A stretch of DNA of 64,000 bases from Sclerodactyla briareus (lineage: Eukaryota > Echinodermata > Holothuroidea > Dendrochirotida > Sclerodactylidae), in the NCBI GenBank assembly GCA_026419785.1, contig JAODTK010004998.1, positions 242,521-306,520 on the forward strand, given 5' to 3'. The notes under the pieces are model-generated. The model ran no database searches and was not told the DNA's origin. It saw nothing but the letters and a program-made list of their open reading frames with translations. Shown one piece after another: positions 1 through 11,799 of the stretch. The translations under genes were made by a program, and so were the position numbers. The stretch's first letter is position 1. The number at the start of each line of letters is the position of its first letter.

Positions 1-346
1 CATGCCAAAGGAGGCGTGTGTGCGATTTAGGATATGTACCTACTTAGAGCATAAAAATACTCAGGAAACAGTAATTACGAAATGGTTGTTTCGGTTACAT
101 ACTCTCTCCGCACCTGCAGGGGGTAATATACATTTATCCAATGGATGACAGCCACACGTTACCGCTTTTGGCTTTAATGAACTGCAACAAGAATATTTGC
201 ATGAACCAACCACCCAAACGATCTGCTCTGCTATTCTACGGGTGATACAGTTTGTAGCTGTAGGAGACAGTGCTGGTGATACATAAATAGGCTGGCCAGC
301 ATTCTGGTTCAGCTATATTCGTTTATGTACTCTTTGATAATGTTTT
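1..346. other. Unassigned sequence at left edge
   Basis: No open frame, splice-bounded exon or known repeat could be supported here. The sequence is ordinary AT-rich intergenic or intronic DNA. Confidence 0.5.
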
Positions 347-368
347 TATATATATATATATATAATAT

Positions 369-411
<43 letters not shown>
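347..411. repeat. (TA)n microsatellite
   Basis: Almost pure TA dinucleotides with a few slips. A similar, longer TA tract lies near 4.4-4.5 kb. Length in the assembly is probably unreliable. Confidence 0.97.
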
Positions 412-413
<2 letters not shown>

Positions 414-825
414 AGATATATCATGCTTCGATCCGTTTTGGAAAGTGTGGGGACACATCGAATGCACATGACATCTAAGCGAGCGCCACCTTGGTTGGCC
501 GAAGCTACAAGAAATTTTGTCTTTTTCATACCCTCCAGATCGCCGGAAACAGCACTTGCCAGACTCGATATCACCCATCTACATTGTGATTTGAGTAAGA
601 GACAACAAAAACGTTGTCATTGTGCATACTAAGATAATTTACCCAATATCACACATGGTATTTATATATTACCTTTTCTACTCTGGCTTCATTTGCGTTG
701 GATCAAGGGGTCTGCCCAGCGGTCCCTGGTGGGAGCGAAGTGAAAAGCCCATAGGCGTACGGGACCATTCCCATCGGGGAACAGTAATTATTGGCCGTAA
801 TTTTACAATTCAGTTAACCGAAGAC
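412..825. other. Unassigned sequence between repeats
   Basis: Short open frames exist on both strands but none has a recognisable domain or convincing splice border. Confidence 0.45.
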
Positions 826-1280
826 TACCAGCGGCGCGCGCGGAGCGCGCGGATTTTTTTGCATGTTTTCCGGGCATTTTATCGAAAAAGTCAGCAGAAA
901 TTCAGGCATTTTTTCACTTTTGCCTTTTGTCCTCTCCAAATTTCCCAAGAATTTTGCGCCCGAATTTTTCATCTCAGACAATTGGGGGGGGGCGGCATTC
1001 TGCCCCCAAGGCTTCTGAAAATTGTTCGAGTAACACAGATGATTCGAAGCATTACAAACATCGCAATATTTCCAACGCCGGGTAGAGAAACGCCGTTGAA
1101 AATGTCTGCCTTTGTGGCCATTCGATTTAAAATTCTAGCACTAGGTATGAACATGGGTAATCCGTCGACTTCGGCTAGTGGGGTCCAGATTTCATCTGGG
1201 TCCGCCCCTGGAATAGTGGACTTAAGACAAGTATCCACGCGATTATTGTTTCGGTTTAGACATATTGAATCAGTTTAGAC
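826..1280 (+). repeat. Dispersed repeat with CGCGC hairpin head
   Basis: It begins with a self-complementary CGCGCG-GAG-CGCGCG-type stretch near 835-853. An A/T-rich body carries words such as GTCAGCAGAAATTCAGGC. From about 985 it continues into a module that recurs at about 51.13-51.42 kb in the same orientation; shared words include CGATTCGATTTAAAATTC-type text and the ending TTGAATCAGTT. The first half recurs at 2664-2845. Long open frames crossing it on both strands look like by-products of repeat composition, not genes. Confidence 0.75.
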
Positions 1281-2663
1281 TATCATAAATTATGATCATC
1301 ACTGTAACCACCTCACACCCACTATAATAAAATGAACCAGGTTCACTGTAACGTTCACAGTTTCAATAAATTGGGGCAGAACAACTTACCCAGACTAAAA
1401 AAGGTCAGTGGATTTCATTGCATTTATAATGCACCACCATATCAGTACTGATGCGCGCGAAATTCGGACACCAAATCCATAATCAAAAAACTTTTCATTT
1501 TTACTATGTTGCCCAAATTTCTTCTTCCATTATTTCTCCAAATTTTGGGGTATTGTCCCGTTCGTGTTTTTGCACTCTCAAATTATCCTGCCACCCGGCC
1601 CGACCCCGTCTCGATATTTGACTGATTTGCTAATTGGTCATGTCGCATCCGTGAATACTTTACCATCTTACTATATTGGGTCATCAGATTTAAAATATGA
1701 ACTTGGGGTTGAAAAAAATGAATGAAAATAATTTTGCATTGGCATAAAACGGTGTATCTGCAAGACTATTTCCAATCGCAAGGGCGCAGTCCCTTGGTGG
1801 ATCGTGTCCCCCACTTTTTTTGAACTCTTCTGTACATCTTTCATTTCCCCTCTTGACCACCTGGTCCCTCACTTTAATTACGCAAAGCCAATGCGATGCC
1901 AGTGCAAGCTTGGAATGAGCACAACAGTGAACAATTTTGTCCTCATGCATTCGTAGGCGACTGCAAGCATAATAAATTCGAAAGGAGAAAAAAGTCTGAT
2001 GAGCTGGCCTAGGGCGCGTAGGGAACCCTCCTGATATTCATTAGAATTTCCTGCCCTTTGACGTGGACAAGTGACCTGGCCGATCGGCCGGTTTTCCACG
2101 GACATCAAAATAGCCTTTCTCCCCAAGGGAGCATTTCCTTGGCCAGTTGGTATTTGATCCTTGACGTGTTTCAATTGTACTGGGACGGATTTTTGAACGT
2201 CAAACTCGAAACAGCGACGGTGGAGAGGCTAATACTGACAAAAATGAATGTCTGAGGAAGTAGTAATGGGATACATATATGTTTCGTCAGAAAAATTCCA
2301 CAAGGAAACGTCAAATACGGAGGTCGGCCGACACGGAAATATTTCAACGATCACTTTTCAACTTTGAACAGATTTCATATAAACTTTGAGTCTCTCGTTT
2401 TCAGTCTAAATTGAACAGATTTTGATCATGAACGTTTATTTCAGTCTACAAATTGCCAGCGATCCGAATCCGACAATGAAAATGAGAGAATGCGATAATT
2501 CATCATTTCATTCATTTTGGATAAAAGAATTCCCATGCGCAGTGAAACGGCCACAAGAATGTGCATCTGTCGTTCAAAGGGAGTCATTGCTATGTCAACG
2601 GTTCAAGGTCGCCGTTCTGTAAGGTTAGCAGAACATGTTATCGCCTAACAAACATAAAAGCAA
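1281..2663. other. Unassigned sequence
   Basis: Nothing gene-like could be supported on either strand over this stretch of about 1.4 kb. Open frames are short and lack domains. Confidence 0.45.
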
Positions 2664-2845
2664 CCCCGCGCGCGAAGCGCGCGGAAAAATTTGCATGTCT
2701 TTTTTCCGGGTTTGAATTGAAATTCAGGCCAGTCAGCAGAATTTTCGATTCCTTCCTTCACTTTTGCCTCTTTCTGCTGTCCAGTTTCCCCCCCCGAATT
2801 ATTGTCAATTTTTGACCCGAATTTGTCATCTCTCTCAAATAACCT
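2664..2845 (+). repeat. Second copy of CGCGC-hairpin repeat
   Basis: It starts with CGCGCGCGAAGCGCGCGG, a near-perfect inverted repeat. It then follows the same text as 826-985: TTTGCATG, TTTTCCGGG, CAGTCAGCAGAA, CACTTTTGCCT and CGAATTTxTCATCTC. It lacks the second module that follows the first copy. Confidence 0.8.
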
Positions 2846-4140
2846 TACCACAAATTGGTAAGTCCTAGCCCTAAGTCAACAAAGCATTTGGATTTACCCT
2901 TCATGCATTGGGTGAACAACTATTTCGCCCTGTTTACTCTGACCAGACTGGGGCGTATGCTTCAAATTGAGTTTATTGGGTGAAGATATTTTCGCCCTGC
3001 GGAATTAGTAATTGCCATGTGATTCATGTTGTCAGAAAGAAGGAAAACTTAGGAATCGTCACGAGGTCTAGATTTTATGTTTCCACTCTCTCTGTCGGCA
3101 CCAGTGACGTAAGACATTTCTGACTAGGCGACTGCGCAACAGTTATAGGGCCCTTGAGAAGGGGTATCTCATGTAGTCAGGGTTTACCCGTCCCCTTTGC
3201 TAAACTTTTGGCTTCAGGTTGCAAATTCATGTCTAAATGATTTTTTTTCTTGCGAAATGTTGCTGGTCCACTCAGGGCAGTAAGTTTCCTCTTCTTTGGG
3301 TTATTGGCCTGAATCCTACCGTCCATGGGACCACCTTAGTTGGTGTCTAGGGGGAAGCCTGGAAGTTAACCGTAGCCATTCTAGAGAACCCAGGTTATAA
3401 TTTCGTGTTTTGCCTCTGTAGGCTCGTACCGTTTTCGTTCTACGGTATTTGACGATATACAAAGAAGTAGGAACAGCACAAAGGTCGAAAGTTGCTAATT
3501 TCGCACAGTTTCCTGTTACTCTATGATTTAAAAAAATGTTCTCCATCTTTGCTATAATTAACACATTTTCTTGCCCGGTTTTGTCAATAATATATTCATT
3601 CCTAATAGGCCTACAATGTTGGAATATCTCGGACGCGCTCCACAACTGTTCGCTGTCTCGTTTCGGATCATTGGCCACGGACTGTTTTTTGTTTTTGAAA
3701 TTGAAGTGCAAGTTATAAATTGTTCAAATTGGCAGTGGCATCGTCAATCGATGCCTTCAGCTGGCTAGAAATTCGATGTCTAGGTAGCACTCATCAGTGC
3801 TTTCGACACTTGCTTACATTGTGGGCCATTTTCCCTTTGGCAGTTGTGTATGCTGTTGTGCCTAGTCTTTGCCCAAGCGGTTGTTCCTCATCTGCAAACT
3901 TGCTTTTACTTCCATAATGGTTGGAAGCAGTCGACCTCCTCATATCCGCCTCGTTAGAGCCCCAACGCCGCTCGTTGTTAGTAATCATGGACCTTTTATT
4001 GTAAATCTACGCTTTGTTTAAAAATAACACATAGAATAGTCTCACTTATTTTCGTGAGAAACTTGCATAAAAGCTTCATATCGCCAAATTATGCCTTCAA
4101 AATGCTCGCGCCCGACACTACAGAAGAAACAGTTTACAGG
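2846..4140. other. Unassigned sequence
   Basis: A minus-strand open frame of about 130 codons (3316-3711) has no recognised domain and no splice support. I treat it as chance. Confidence 0.45.
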
Positions 4141-4395
4141 TCGTCTGGGCGCGCAGCGCGCAGAAATTTTGAAAATCGGTTCTGATGAGCCACTGTTGTC
4201 TTTGTGAGGCGCTTTCTCCATGATTTTTCAAAACCCACACAGCCACTTAACGCGTGTAAACGGACATTTAATTTCGTTTTCATCGAGGATCAAAAGTGGG
4301 GGGGGACATTTGAATGGAATGTCCCCCCTCCCCCCCACTTCGAAAAGTGGGGGGGACGTGTCCCCTGTCCCCCCCCTTCCCCAGGATCGACGCCA
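4141..4395. repeat. Repeat with two adjacent G/C hairpins
   Basis: A GCGCGCAGCGCGC hairpin lies at about 4148. Two perfect inverted repeats follow. The first has 11-bp arms, 4300-4310 against 4318-4328 (GGGGGGACATT / AATGTCCCCCC). The second has 10-bp arms, 4331-4340 against 4345-4354 (CCCCCCACTT / AAGTGGGGGG). The second hairpin recurs at 51504-51524. These look like parts of a short non-autonomous element. The (TA)n tract follows directly. Confidence 0.75.
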
Positions 4396-4396
4396 G

Positions 4397-4427
<31 letters not shown>

Positions 4428-4512
4428 GATATATCTATATCTATAGTATATAATATATATATATATTATATATATATATATAATATATATATATATTATA
4501 TTATATATATTC
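4396..4512. repeat. (TA)n microsatellite with TATC interruptions
   Basis: TA dinucleotides broken by AGATATATC/TATCTATAG steps. It adjoins the hairpin repeat, a common arrangement for elements that insert into or seed TA tracts. Confidence 0.95.
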
Positions 4513-5926
4513 GATTGAAGGATACCAGAGAGAAAAAATAAATATCTTATGATTGAGTGAATGTTTGTCCGATGAGTTGACTCCTTCTTTTCCTTGCGAA
4601 CCAATCGTGACATAAAATACCCCACATTTGTCTATGCTTCGATCATATTTATTGATTATAGAGTTTTAAGATGGTTGTTTTTCATTCAAAGTGTTCCTGT
4701 GATTTTTCATTTTAGGGTTTATATTAGGTTGATAAAATTACTTTTCGAGGGAGTCGCAATATTTTTTCATCACCTCAAGCTGTGTTATCCTCACAATTAG
4801 ATAGTGACTAATAAAAGTTTATTCCATAATTCCATGTATAAGACGAATACATATAGCATTATCAGTGTGCAAATGCTTCATATTACACGAAAAGGTATAT
4901 CCCTCTATCTAAATAGATAAGAAAGAAGGAATTGTATAGGTTTATAAATTTACACCCCATGTCACAATTTGGCCCCCATTATGACGAACAGTCCTGTCCA
5001 TGTTTTTAATACTAATACTGCAGGGTCGTTTTCTTTTCTTTACTCCAACAGCTCCTGCATCGCTGAGTCCGGGTGAGTTCATATTCGAATTTCCTAAGGA
5101 AAAACACCAGACGCCGTAGCAACAGAACATGTTGTTTTTTAGTGGGAAAGAGGACCCGTGACTTGATTGGCCTTGAGAGAGGGGTGTACTGGAGGTGTGC
5201 GCCCCACGGTCCCCTTTTCGCATCCAAGTGGACATCATATTGGTGCAATTAAACACACCGAAATATACGCATTCCATTATTACACATAAACGACGAACGT
5301 TTCATTCTTCATGAGAAATAAAAAGAGGAGGTTTTGTATCGAAAATTGGGGGAGGAAGGGTCATCATTTTGTCCCTTCACATGTTTACTTACTGGCGGGA
5401 CGTGCGGTACTCCTACACAACTCTTTTTTTTAAAAACCCGACCTTCAGATTATCATTTGTTTATCACACTCAAAACGGGGTCCTCCTCCAGTATGTCCTT
5501 AAACTAAGCGCGCATTGGAGTAACAATCTGACTAGATGTAGCGGTACCTAGTCTAAACCCCTAATTGTCTGGTGATGAAACCGATCATAAGATCATTGGT
5601 CATTGTGTAAGAAAATTGAAAATAGTTGTTGGTGAGCACCTGATGTCAAAGGTTCATAGGTGAGATGCAGAGCTAGATAGCGCAGCACATATCCAAACAG
5701 GGGAACTGCCGCTACGAAAACGAGCGTGTGACTGTCCAACACAAGCGGCAATCTAGTGATCTAGTATACGGACGGCATTCGACGCCTCACATGCTCCCGT
5801 GCTTGGCGTCGTAACGCGGAGCATGTTGACCTAATGGTCCCACCCACTTCTTATCCTGGCACCAACAATCCCCAAGTCCCGTTTCTAGTCGCAATAATCA
5901 ATGCATCCTTGTCGCCTTTTTGCCAG
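4513..5926. other. Unassigned sequence upstream of the sushi exon
   Basis: If the exon at 5927 belongs to a multi-exon gene, its signal-peptide exon should lie here or further left. I could not identify one with confidence. Confidence 0.4.
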
Positions 5927-6104
5927 TGACGTGTCCAATGATCACCGCCCCTGCCGACGGAACGATTTCACCGAGCCAGGACGTCTTCCGTGCCGTGCGA
6001 GTTTGCGAGATCGCCTGTGACAATAGGTTTCGTTGTAAATGGCTCCCGCGTCCTAACATGCCAGTAGAGCGGTGCTTGGAGCGATTATTTACCGAACATG
6101 TCAC
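5927..6104 (+). CDS. Sushi/CCP domain exon of a cell-surface or secreted protein (two single-base slips)
   Basis: The exon is bounded by a pyrimidine-rich acceptor (…TTTTTGCCAG) and a GTAAGG donor. It encodes the sushi pattern in pieces. CPMITAPADGTISPS begins at the TGT at 5932, and VCEIACD runs at 6001-6021. After a one-base shift near 6022-6025 come GFVVNGSRVLTC and SGAWSD, the latter after an in-frame TAG at about 6059-6070. The final Cys of a PTC-type ending appears only if one A is dropped near 6095. These are the conserved Cys, NG/GT, C-x-GF, Leu-x-Cys and Gly-x-Trp-Ser positions of the CCP fold, an extracellular adhesion or complement-control module. The entry phase is 1, as is usual for CCP exons. 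The slips suggest consensus errors or an old pseudogene. Linking this exon to the transmembrane exon at 14.0 kb is inference from order and strand. Confidence 0.72.
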
Positions 6105-6819
6105 GTAAGGGCAATCTCTCCTTCTTCTCCCGCATTGATATATTAATACTTTTCCCTTTTCCTCTTCATGTCTTCCTTTATCTATCTGTCCTCTATTCCC
6201 GCATGTCGAAGCGCCACCCTCCTCCATCAGCATCCGGGTCTTTATATGTTCGCTATTGACATCAAACAGTTTCCTCTTTCCCTATTTCTTCATCTTTTCC
6301 TGTCTTCTCTTTTTTTCTTTCGCTGCTAGATTCCCTCAATATTTCCATACACTCCTCGCGTGTTTTCGAGTCCTCTCCTGTTTTTCCCGCATCTTTCTCA
6401 TTTGTTTCTTCCTTGCGTTGCCTTTTCTCCGTGTTTTCTTTTGCTCTGCTTGCCTCTTACCTTACTTTTAACGCATCGCAAACACTATATGATCAAGGTA
6501 TACTTAAGATAGGCAATGGCGGACATTAAGGTCTTGTGGAAAACGTGGCGTATTGGAATAAACAGAGTAATAACTGGTTTTAAACTCCAGCCTGCTCGTT
6601 GACCCTGCACTTCTGAATACCCCTATGTCTGTACCATTGGTCGTATTGATTTACCACCTCATGTCATGTCATCCGCTTTTGTCGGGCTACTTCACATGTG
6701 CTGAATATAAAGTTGTGTTGACCACACGCCTCGTTAGTATTCCATTTATGCCTTCATGCTTACAGCTTCTAGGAACTGTGAACCGCATGGTGACTCCTTT
6801 GGAATAACTGCTTGTAATT
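6105..6819 (+). other. Intron-like stretch with pyrimidine-rich block
   Basis: Between about 6110-6200 and 6255-6475 the plus strand is strongly T/C-rich with few purines. No exon is recognised. An open frame over the T/C block is a compositional artefact. Confidence 0.5.
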
Positions 6820-7325
6820 TGCGGCATCATCGTGAGGGTTCCTCATCGAGAATTGCATTATTGTTTATTATGTGTTTTTTCACCTCTTCTATTAGTGAAT
6901 CCATTTAGGCAATATTGACCCTAAGGTGACCCACCCTTCTCTCATTACGTAGGTCGTTACGTGATCGTTGGATGTTGTGGGCTAATTAATCGAATAAAAA
7001 AGTGAACAGAATGTGACTCAGAATTCAGTGTAGTCATTCATGATTGAATAGTGTGAGAAGAACCCACCTTTTTATTAACCTGGGTTTACCCGGATCGCCA
7101 CCTTCTCATCTGTTTTGGTTGAATCGTCCAATAGTTGAGAAAATGGCATCATCGAGAGAGTTCTTCGTCGACATTTGCATTATTGTGTATTTTGTTGTGT
7201 TTTACCTTTCATCAGGGAATCTATATTCAGGCAATATTGACCCTAAGGTGACCTATCATTTTCTTATTACGTATATCGTTACTTGATCGTTGGATGTTGT
7301 GGGCTAATTAATCGAATAAAAAGTA
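6820..7325 (+). repeat. Direct duplication of a ~190-bp segment
   Basis: The segment at about 6820-7005 recurs at about 7140-7320, offset by about 320 bp. Shared words include GGCATCATCG, TTGCATTATTGT, AGGCAATATTGACCCTAAGG, TGATCGTTGGATGTTGTG and GGCTAATTAATCGAATAAA. The sequence between the copies is not repeated. This is a local duplication within the presumed intron. Confidence 0.9.
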
Positions 7326-7559
7326 AAAGGTCGCCTTCCAGCTGAAATTTATATGCAATCTGTGCCTCGACCACTATTCAATGATCATACTCAGCTGAAA
7401 CATTTCTGTCGTTAAAATAAAGGACTAAAAATAACAAAATCATGCTGACTATTTCAAATCTTACGCAAAGGTCATCGCATGTACATCCGAACTGATTTTG
7501 CATCGACATAACATGCTCTCTGAAGTCATGAAGTACAAGATTATCCTAAATATCGAGGC

Positions 7560-8155
7560 AAAGCCACAGTTGTGGCTTCGTCGTCCTGTTTGCCTGTCTT
7601 GTCAAGGGAGCCTGCTCGACTGGGCATTGTGTGCAGCCCCTCTGTGAAGTGCATCAGCTTCAGCTTGGGTGGTTAAATTAACCCACGTACTATACTGATT
7701 TGGCCGTTACTATGGTCGGCATACTCAGAACTGGCTGTTGCCGTGGCCAATCACTATGCTCCTCGGTAACAACAGGTAACACAGATCAACGAACGTCATA
7801 TGCGATGATGTGGGCGGCGTGGACCTGTGGGTTTTCCATTCATGTCGCATGTACACTCGACCGGGATAGCTATGACTTGGGGAGAGAAGTGTTCTACGCT
7901 GCACTCATTTCGCTGTATGAGGTGTTCCCACTTCTGACTCAAGGTCATTCTGGAGATTTCACCGAATCAAATTCTAGGGATACAGTCAAAGCCATCGAAC
8001 GGATTCGCCAGGTCATCTCATCCCTCTCGCTGGCCTGGCCTAAATCGACCTTCACAATGCCTTCGCTCTGTGTGTACGGAGGCTCTCCGGATCATTCTCG
8101 AACAGCGCGGCGGTGTGCCAAGCTGTCCTGTACACCTGATATCCTCTGTTATTCT
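7560..8155 (+). CDS. Possible exon with a GTAAGT donor, unknown protein
   Basis: The frame stays open on the plus strand from about 7700 past a good GTAAGT donor at 8156. The region is less AT-rich than its surroundings. The translation has several cysteines and a stretch YDLGREVFYAALISLYEVF. I recognise no family. It lies in the same orientation as the sushi and transmembrane exons and could be an unrecognised extracellular exon or chance. A start cannot be chosen because exon status is uncertain. Confidence 0.25.
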
Positions 8156-8809
8156 GTAAGTGAAAGTTTTGATGTGCGGGTGAGTCCTCTGACTTTCTTT
8201 CCACGTTTGTCATGGTGTGAGAAGAGTGCACACTGCTCCAACACGTTTTTCCAACACGTGTATGGACTGGAATAAGGTGAGGGTTGTGGATAGTACCGAC
8301 TGCGGGGCCTAATGTCGTGGAGTCAGGTTTTTCATTCTCCCCTGGTTGTCGCAGCTCGGATCCGCGTTGCCTCATGGGAGTGGAGTGTGGGCAGGTCCAG
8401 GCCTGGTGGCTTTCCCGGGGAAGGCAGGCGTTTGGGAGGAGCGGCGGGTGGATGCGGCCAGGTGCGTACCAGGCATGTGCTTTCCCCTTAATGTGTGAGT
8501 AAGTTATTTGCGTGTAGGAGAACATATGATAGCCGAAACAATGTCAGTTTCAACACGAGAAAATACAACATACATAGGGAATTGTTTTAGCTTGTTTATG
8601 ACATACGTCCATAAATTATTGCGTCAATAGGATTTTTCGTTACATTGTGCATCACGCATGAGGTCCCAACTCCGCAACGTTGAACGGAATGTCGTATCGA
8701 GACGGGGTTGGATTTTTAGATTCAGTCTGTCTCCGTTCTGCATCATTAGACTCTCTATACATGACCCCTGAAAACCCTACAACGTTATTTCACTTCGTTG
8801 TCTTCCTAG
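8156..8809. other. Unassigned, includes a GC-rich block at 8283-8480
   Basis: The block at 8283-8480 is unusually GC-rich and open on both strands, but no domain is recognised. The rest is AT-rich. Confidence 0.35.
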
Positions 8810-9019
8810 GGCGGTTCTGTGATTTTCCACCGACGTTCCGAACGCCGACGTGGCGATTGAACACACTTGGCCGGAGTGTTGGTGGTTCATTTCTATTAGA
8901 CTTGTCTAGAAGGCTTCAGATCGGAGTTTATTCGCCACCGGACGCGTCGGCGGCAAAGATTTCCAATGGATTGGACCGGCGGGCCTATAGGCGCGAAAGG
9001 TACGATGATGGTGCGACAG
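8810..9019 (+). CDS. Candidate GC-rich exon, unknown protein
   Basis: A good acceptor (…TTGTCTTCCTAG) ends at 8809. Possible GT donors lie at 9000 and 9020. The segment is open in one plus-strand frame and contains FCDFPPTF near its start and SPPDASAAKISNGLDRR later. The Pro-Pro…Asn-Gly spacing faintly recalls the start of a sushi module, but the paired cysteines are missing, so I do not assign the domain. The GC content contrasts with the flanks, as in the firmer exons of this locus. Confidence 0.27.
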
Positions 9020-9054
9020 GTACTATAAGTGTGGGACTTCAGTTCTATTTGTAA

Positions 9055-11790
9055 TGACATTGCTTCCTGGTATACCGTCGCCTACTATTGAACATTTGCT
9101 GTCCAAGTGGCTGAAGAAAATGGCATTAGTTACATTGTTGGCAACATGGAAAAATACGAAAAACGTACAACAGTAGAATTCCCAGAACATATTTTCGGCG
9201 TTGGTCAACCATCCCCCGAAAGAGTCTTTATCATAAATTGATCTTACTGATAATCGAATTATCATGAGAAATCATGGTATACTGTAACCGACCCCACCCT
9301 AAATGATGGCACTATTGCGTCTCGCAATCGCCACTGTCACTATCATTGACATCACCAATTCATCCAACTTATATTTACTGCTATGCAACGACACAATACC
9401 AAAGTGGTTTGTTTATCTTGTCATCTTCCGCAGAAATCGACCCGAACGGCCCCTGTTATTATCATAACTTGATTGCTTCGTCGTGTGACTTATCAATCCC
9501 AAACTTCTGCCACCAAATGGTGCAATGTGGAACATAGATGCAATAGGCTTTACGGAACTGGCGAAATAATTCTTCAACTTGTTTTTTTTTTAACAATCAC
9601 GGCATACAGGTTTGAGCTTCAGAAGCAGTTTGGTCACCTCATATAGGGTTCTACTCACAGCAGTATTCATTTTTCACAAAATCACGAGAAGTAAGATATT
9701 GAATATTAATTTCGGTACTCATCCACCACTTTAATTTATCTTCTCAACAGACAATATACCGCAAGACGACCCAGTGAGTACAATTTTCATAATTTTTCCT
9801 ATATATTAATTATTTGTGTTTCTATCGTATGCCGTGGCTTCTGGGGCATGCTCTCTGTTGAGTTTTCCGTCCTTTGATCTATACTGCATTATAGAAGCTC
9901 AGTATATCACTCACTTCTATCACATTCGAAACTCACTGTTCTACAAACTCAGGACCCTTTTCATAGCGAATCGATGGTTTTCGCGCTTTATGAGAATTGC
10001 ATATATATATATAGTCTTTATTAAAACAACTCGCCAACTGTCACAATTGAATTCATGGGGCTCAGCCACTTTCCAAAATATTTACCTCAGCCCCAGATTT
10101 GCTATAGCAGCATCATGCATGTCGAAAAGCCTTCAACGAAAGCACAACTCGGTGACCAGTCAATTATCAAGAGATGAAGGATTGCGGAGGGCTTATGAAG
10201 TAGATAATAATGCCGTATTGCTGCTCAAGGCGATTTACAACATTAACCCTGCTCATTGAAAACCAGGTACTCAGTCCGATAATCCGCGAGAGTATGTGAC
10301 AGCAGCTATATCAGCGCCGTTTACACAGGAACCACACAAGTTCTCATTTACACATCTGGGTGGGGAGAGCAGTTTTGAGAATATACCTTGCTCAAAGTAC
10401 TAAGTGGACCTGGACCGCCGGAAGGTTTGACCGCTAGGCCACTCACGCCTCTCTGATGGCCTAACGTTACAGCCCGGGGCGTCGAGCTTTTGTGATCCAG
10501 TGGATTCTAGGGGCATCCATAATGTTTCATTGCGACATATATTTCAAGCCGGATTTCAACGGAAGTAAACCACGCGCCAACTAGGAAATAGGTTAAATTA
10601 TACGTGTTCATGATCCCTGTCGAAGTCTAGGGTGATGCGTTGTAAGCACTGATCATAGAGGGAGCCCCGTGTCTGTCTGATGTCATTGAGTCAGTAACCC
10701 ACATATGAGGCGTTCATTCCTTGTCTTCTAATGAGATGCGGTCTTCAATCGCGGCAGATGCGGCTCCTTGCTAAGGTTTTTGTGAGCCTGGGTGGACAGT
10801 AGTGAAGTCCCGAGAGCTATTGAAAACCATTCAGCCAACAGTGAATACCCTGACATTGGAGGGGGGGGGGTGGGTAAGCAAGGTGGTTCAACTAGTGAAT
10901 CGAAACTCCCAGAAGCAACTAACTTGTGACACACTGATCTGCGGACAGTGACGATGGTTCTGGTGTCGAGTCCCATGCTAAGGTTTGCAAGGCTGGGCAA
11001 AACCTGAACAGTAGTAAGACCAAAAGGCTACTACCTTACGGCAGTCGACCAATAGCCATGACAGACAATCATTGTTTAATTCACCTAATCCACTCACAAG
11101 CACCTAACTATAGTGCCTCACAGGTCGGTAAGTGAGGGAGGATTCTTGTTGCCTAGAGCCTCTCGTAAGTTTTGAGAGGCATGGTAACAGTTTTGCGTGG
11201 CCACGATGCTACAATTCGAGTTTGGGTGAATACAGTAGCATTTGACGACACCCACGGTCAATTTTAGGGGGCATTTAGTCAGATTAATATGGAACCCGCC
11301 CCCGGTCATTTCGGACAATTTTCCAGCTGTGGGAGTATTTTAAATCGCCCCAGGCATGTATAATGCTTGAAAACGGGAACAAGAAAAACGAATAGTAGAA
11401 GCAATGTTTTAAAAACCGTACATTGTACTCCACACCAATGGCTAAAGTCGCAAGCGATATAGCGAAAGTACTTTAGCGAGCTTTCCCCATATTACAGACC
11501 AAAATCTGATAACTTATAACAGTTAGGACCAATCACACACGTGCTGGCTAATCTGTGGGAGCATATAAGCTACCGGAGTGACCCGTCTTCCATTCACAGC
11601 CCACTCTCAAAAATGTAGTCCATGGAATAATACACTCATCATTTAAAACAGGTTTAGGGATTGAAAATGTTCTCTGAATATGATTTTGCCAGAACTTCGC
11701 ACGCAAATGGGGGCCAATGGGTTGGATGTATGCCAGCAGTTTATCATTGAATGATTTAATCTTTCATTGCAATCAGGTATTATCCCTAGT
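9055..11790. other. Unassigned intronic or intergenic sequence
   Basis: I found no exon or known element. A plus-strand frame of about 147 codons at 9816-10259 is AT-rich and domain-free. A short G tract lies at about 10860. Confidence 0.45.
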
Positions 11791-11799
11791 GATCAAAAT

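Noticed and set aside
622-1278. 218-codon open frame
   Set aside because: It lies over two dispersed repeat modules, has no domain, and the second half recurs as repeat at 51.1 kb with stops.
4290-4625. Tyr/Ile-rich frame
   Set aside because: Translation of the (TA)n microsatellite.
8052-8525. 157-codon minus-strand frame
   Set aside because: No domain or splice support; it opposes a plus-strand frame with a better donor signal.
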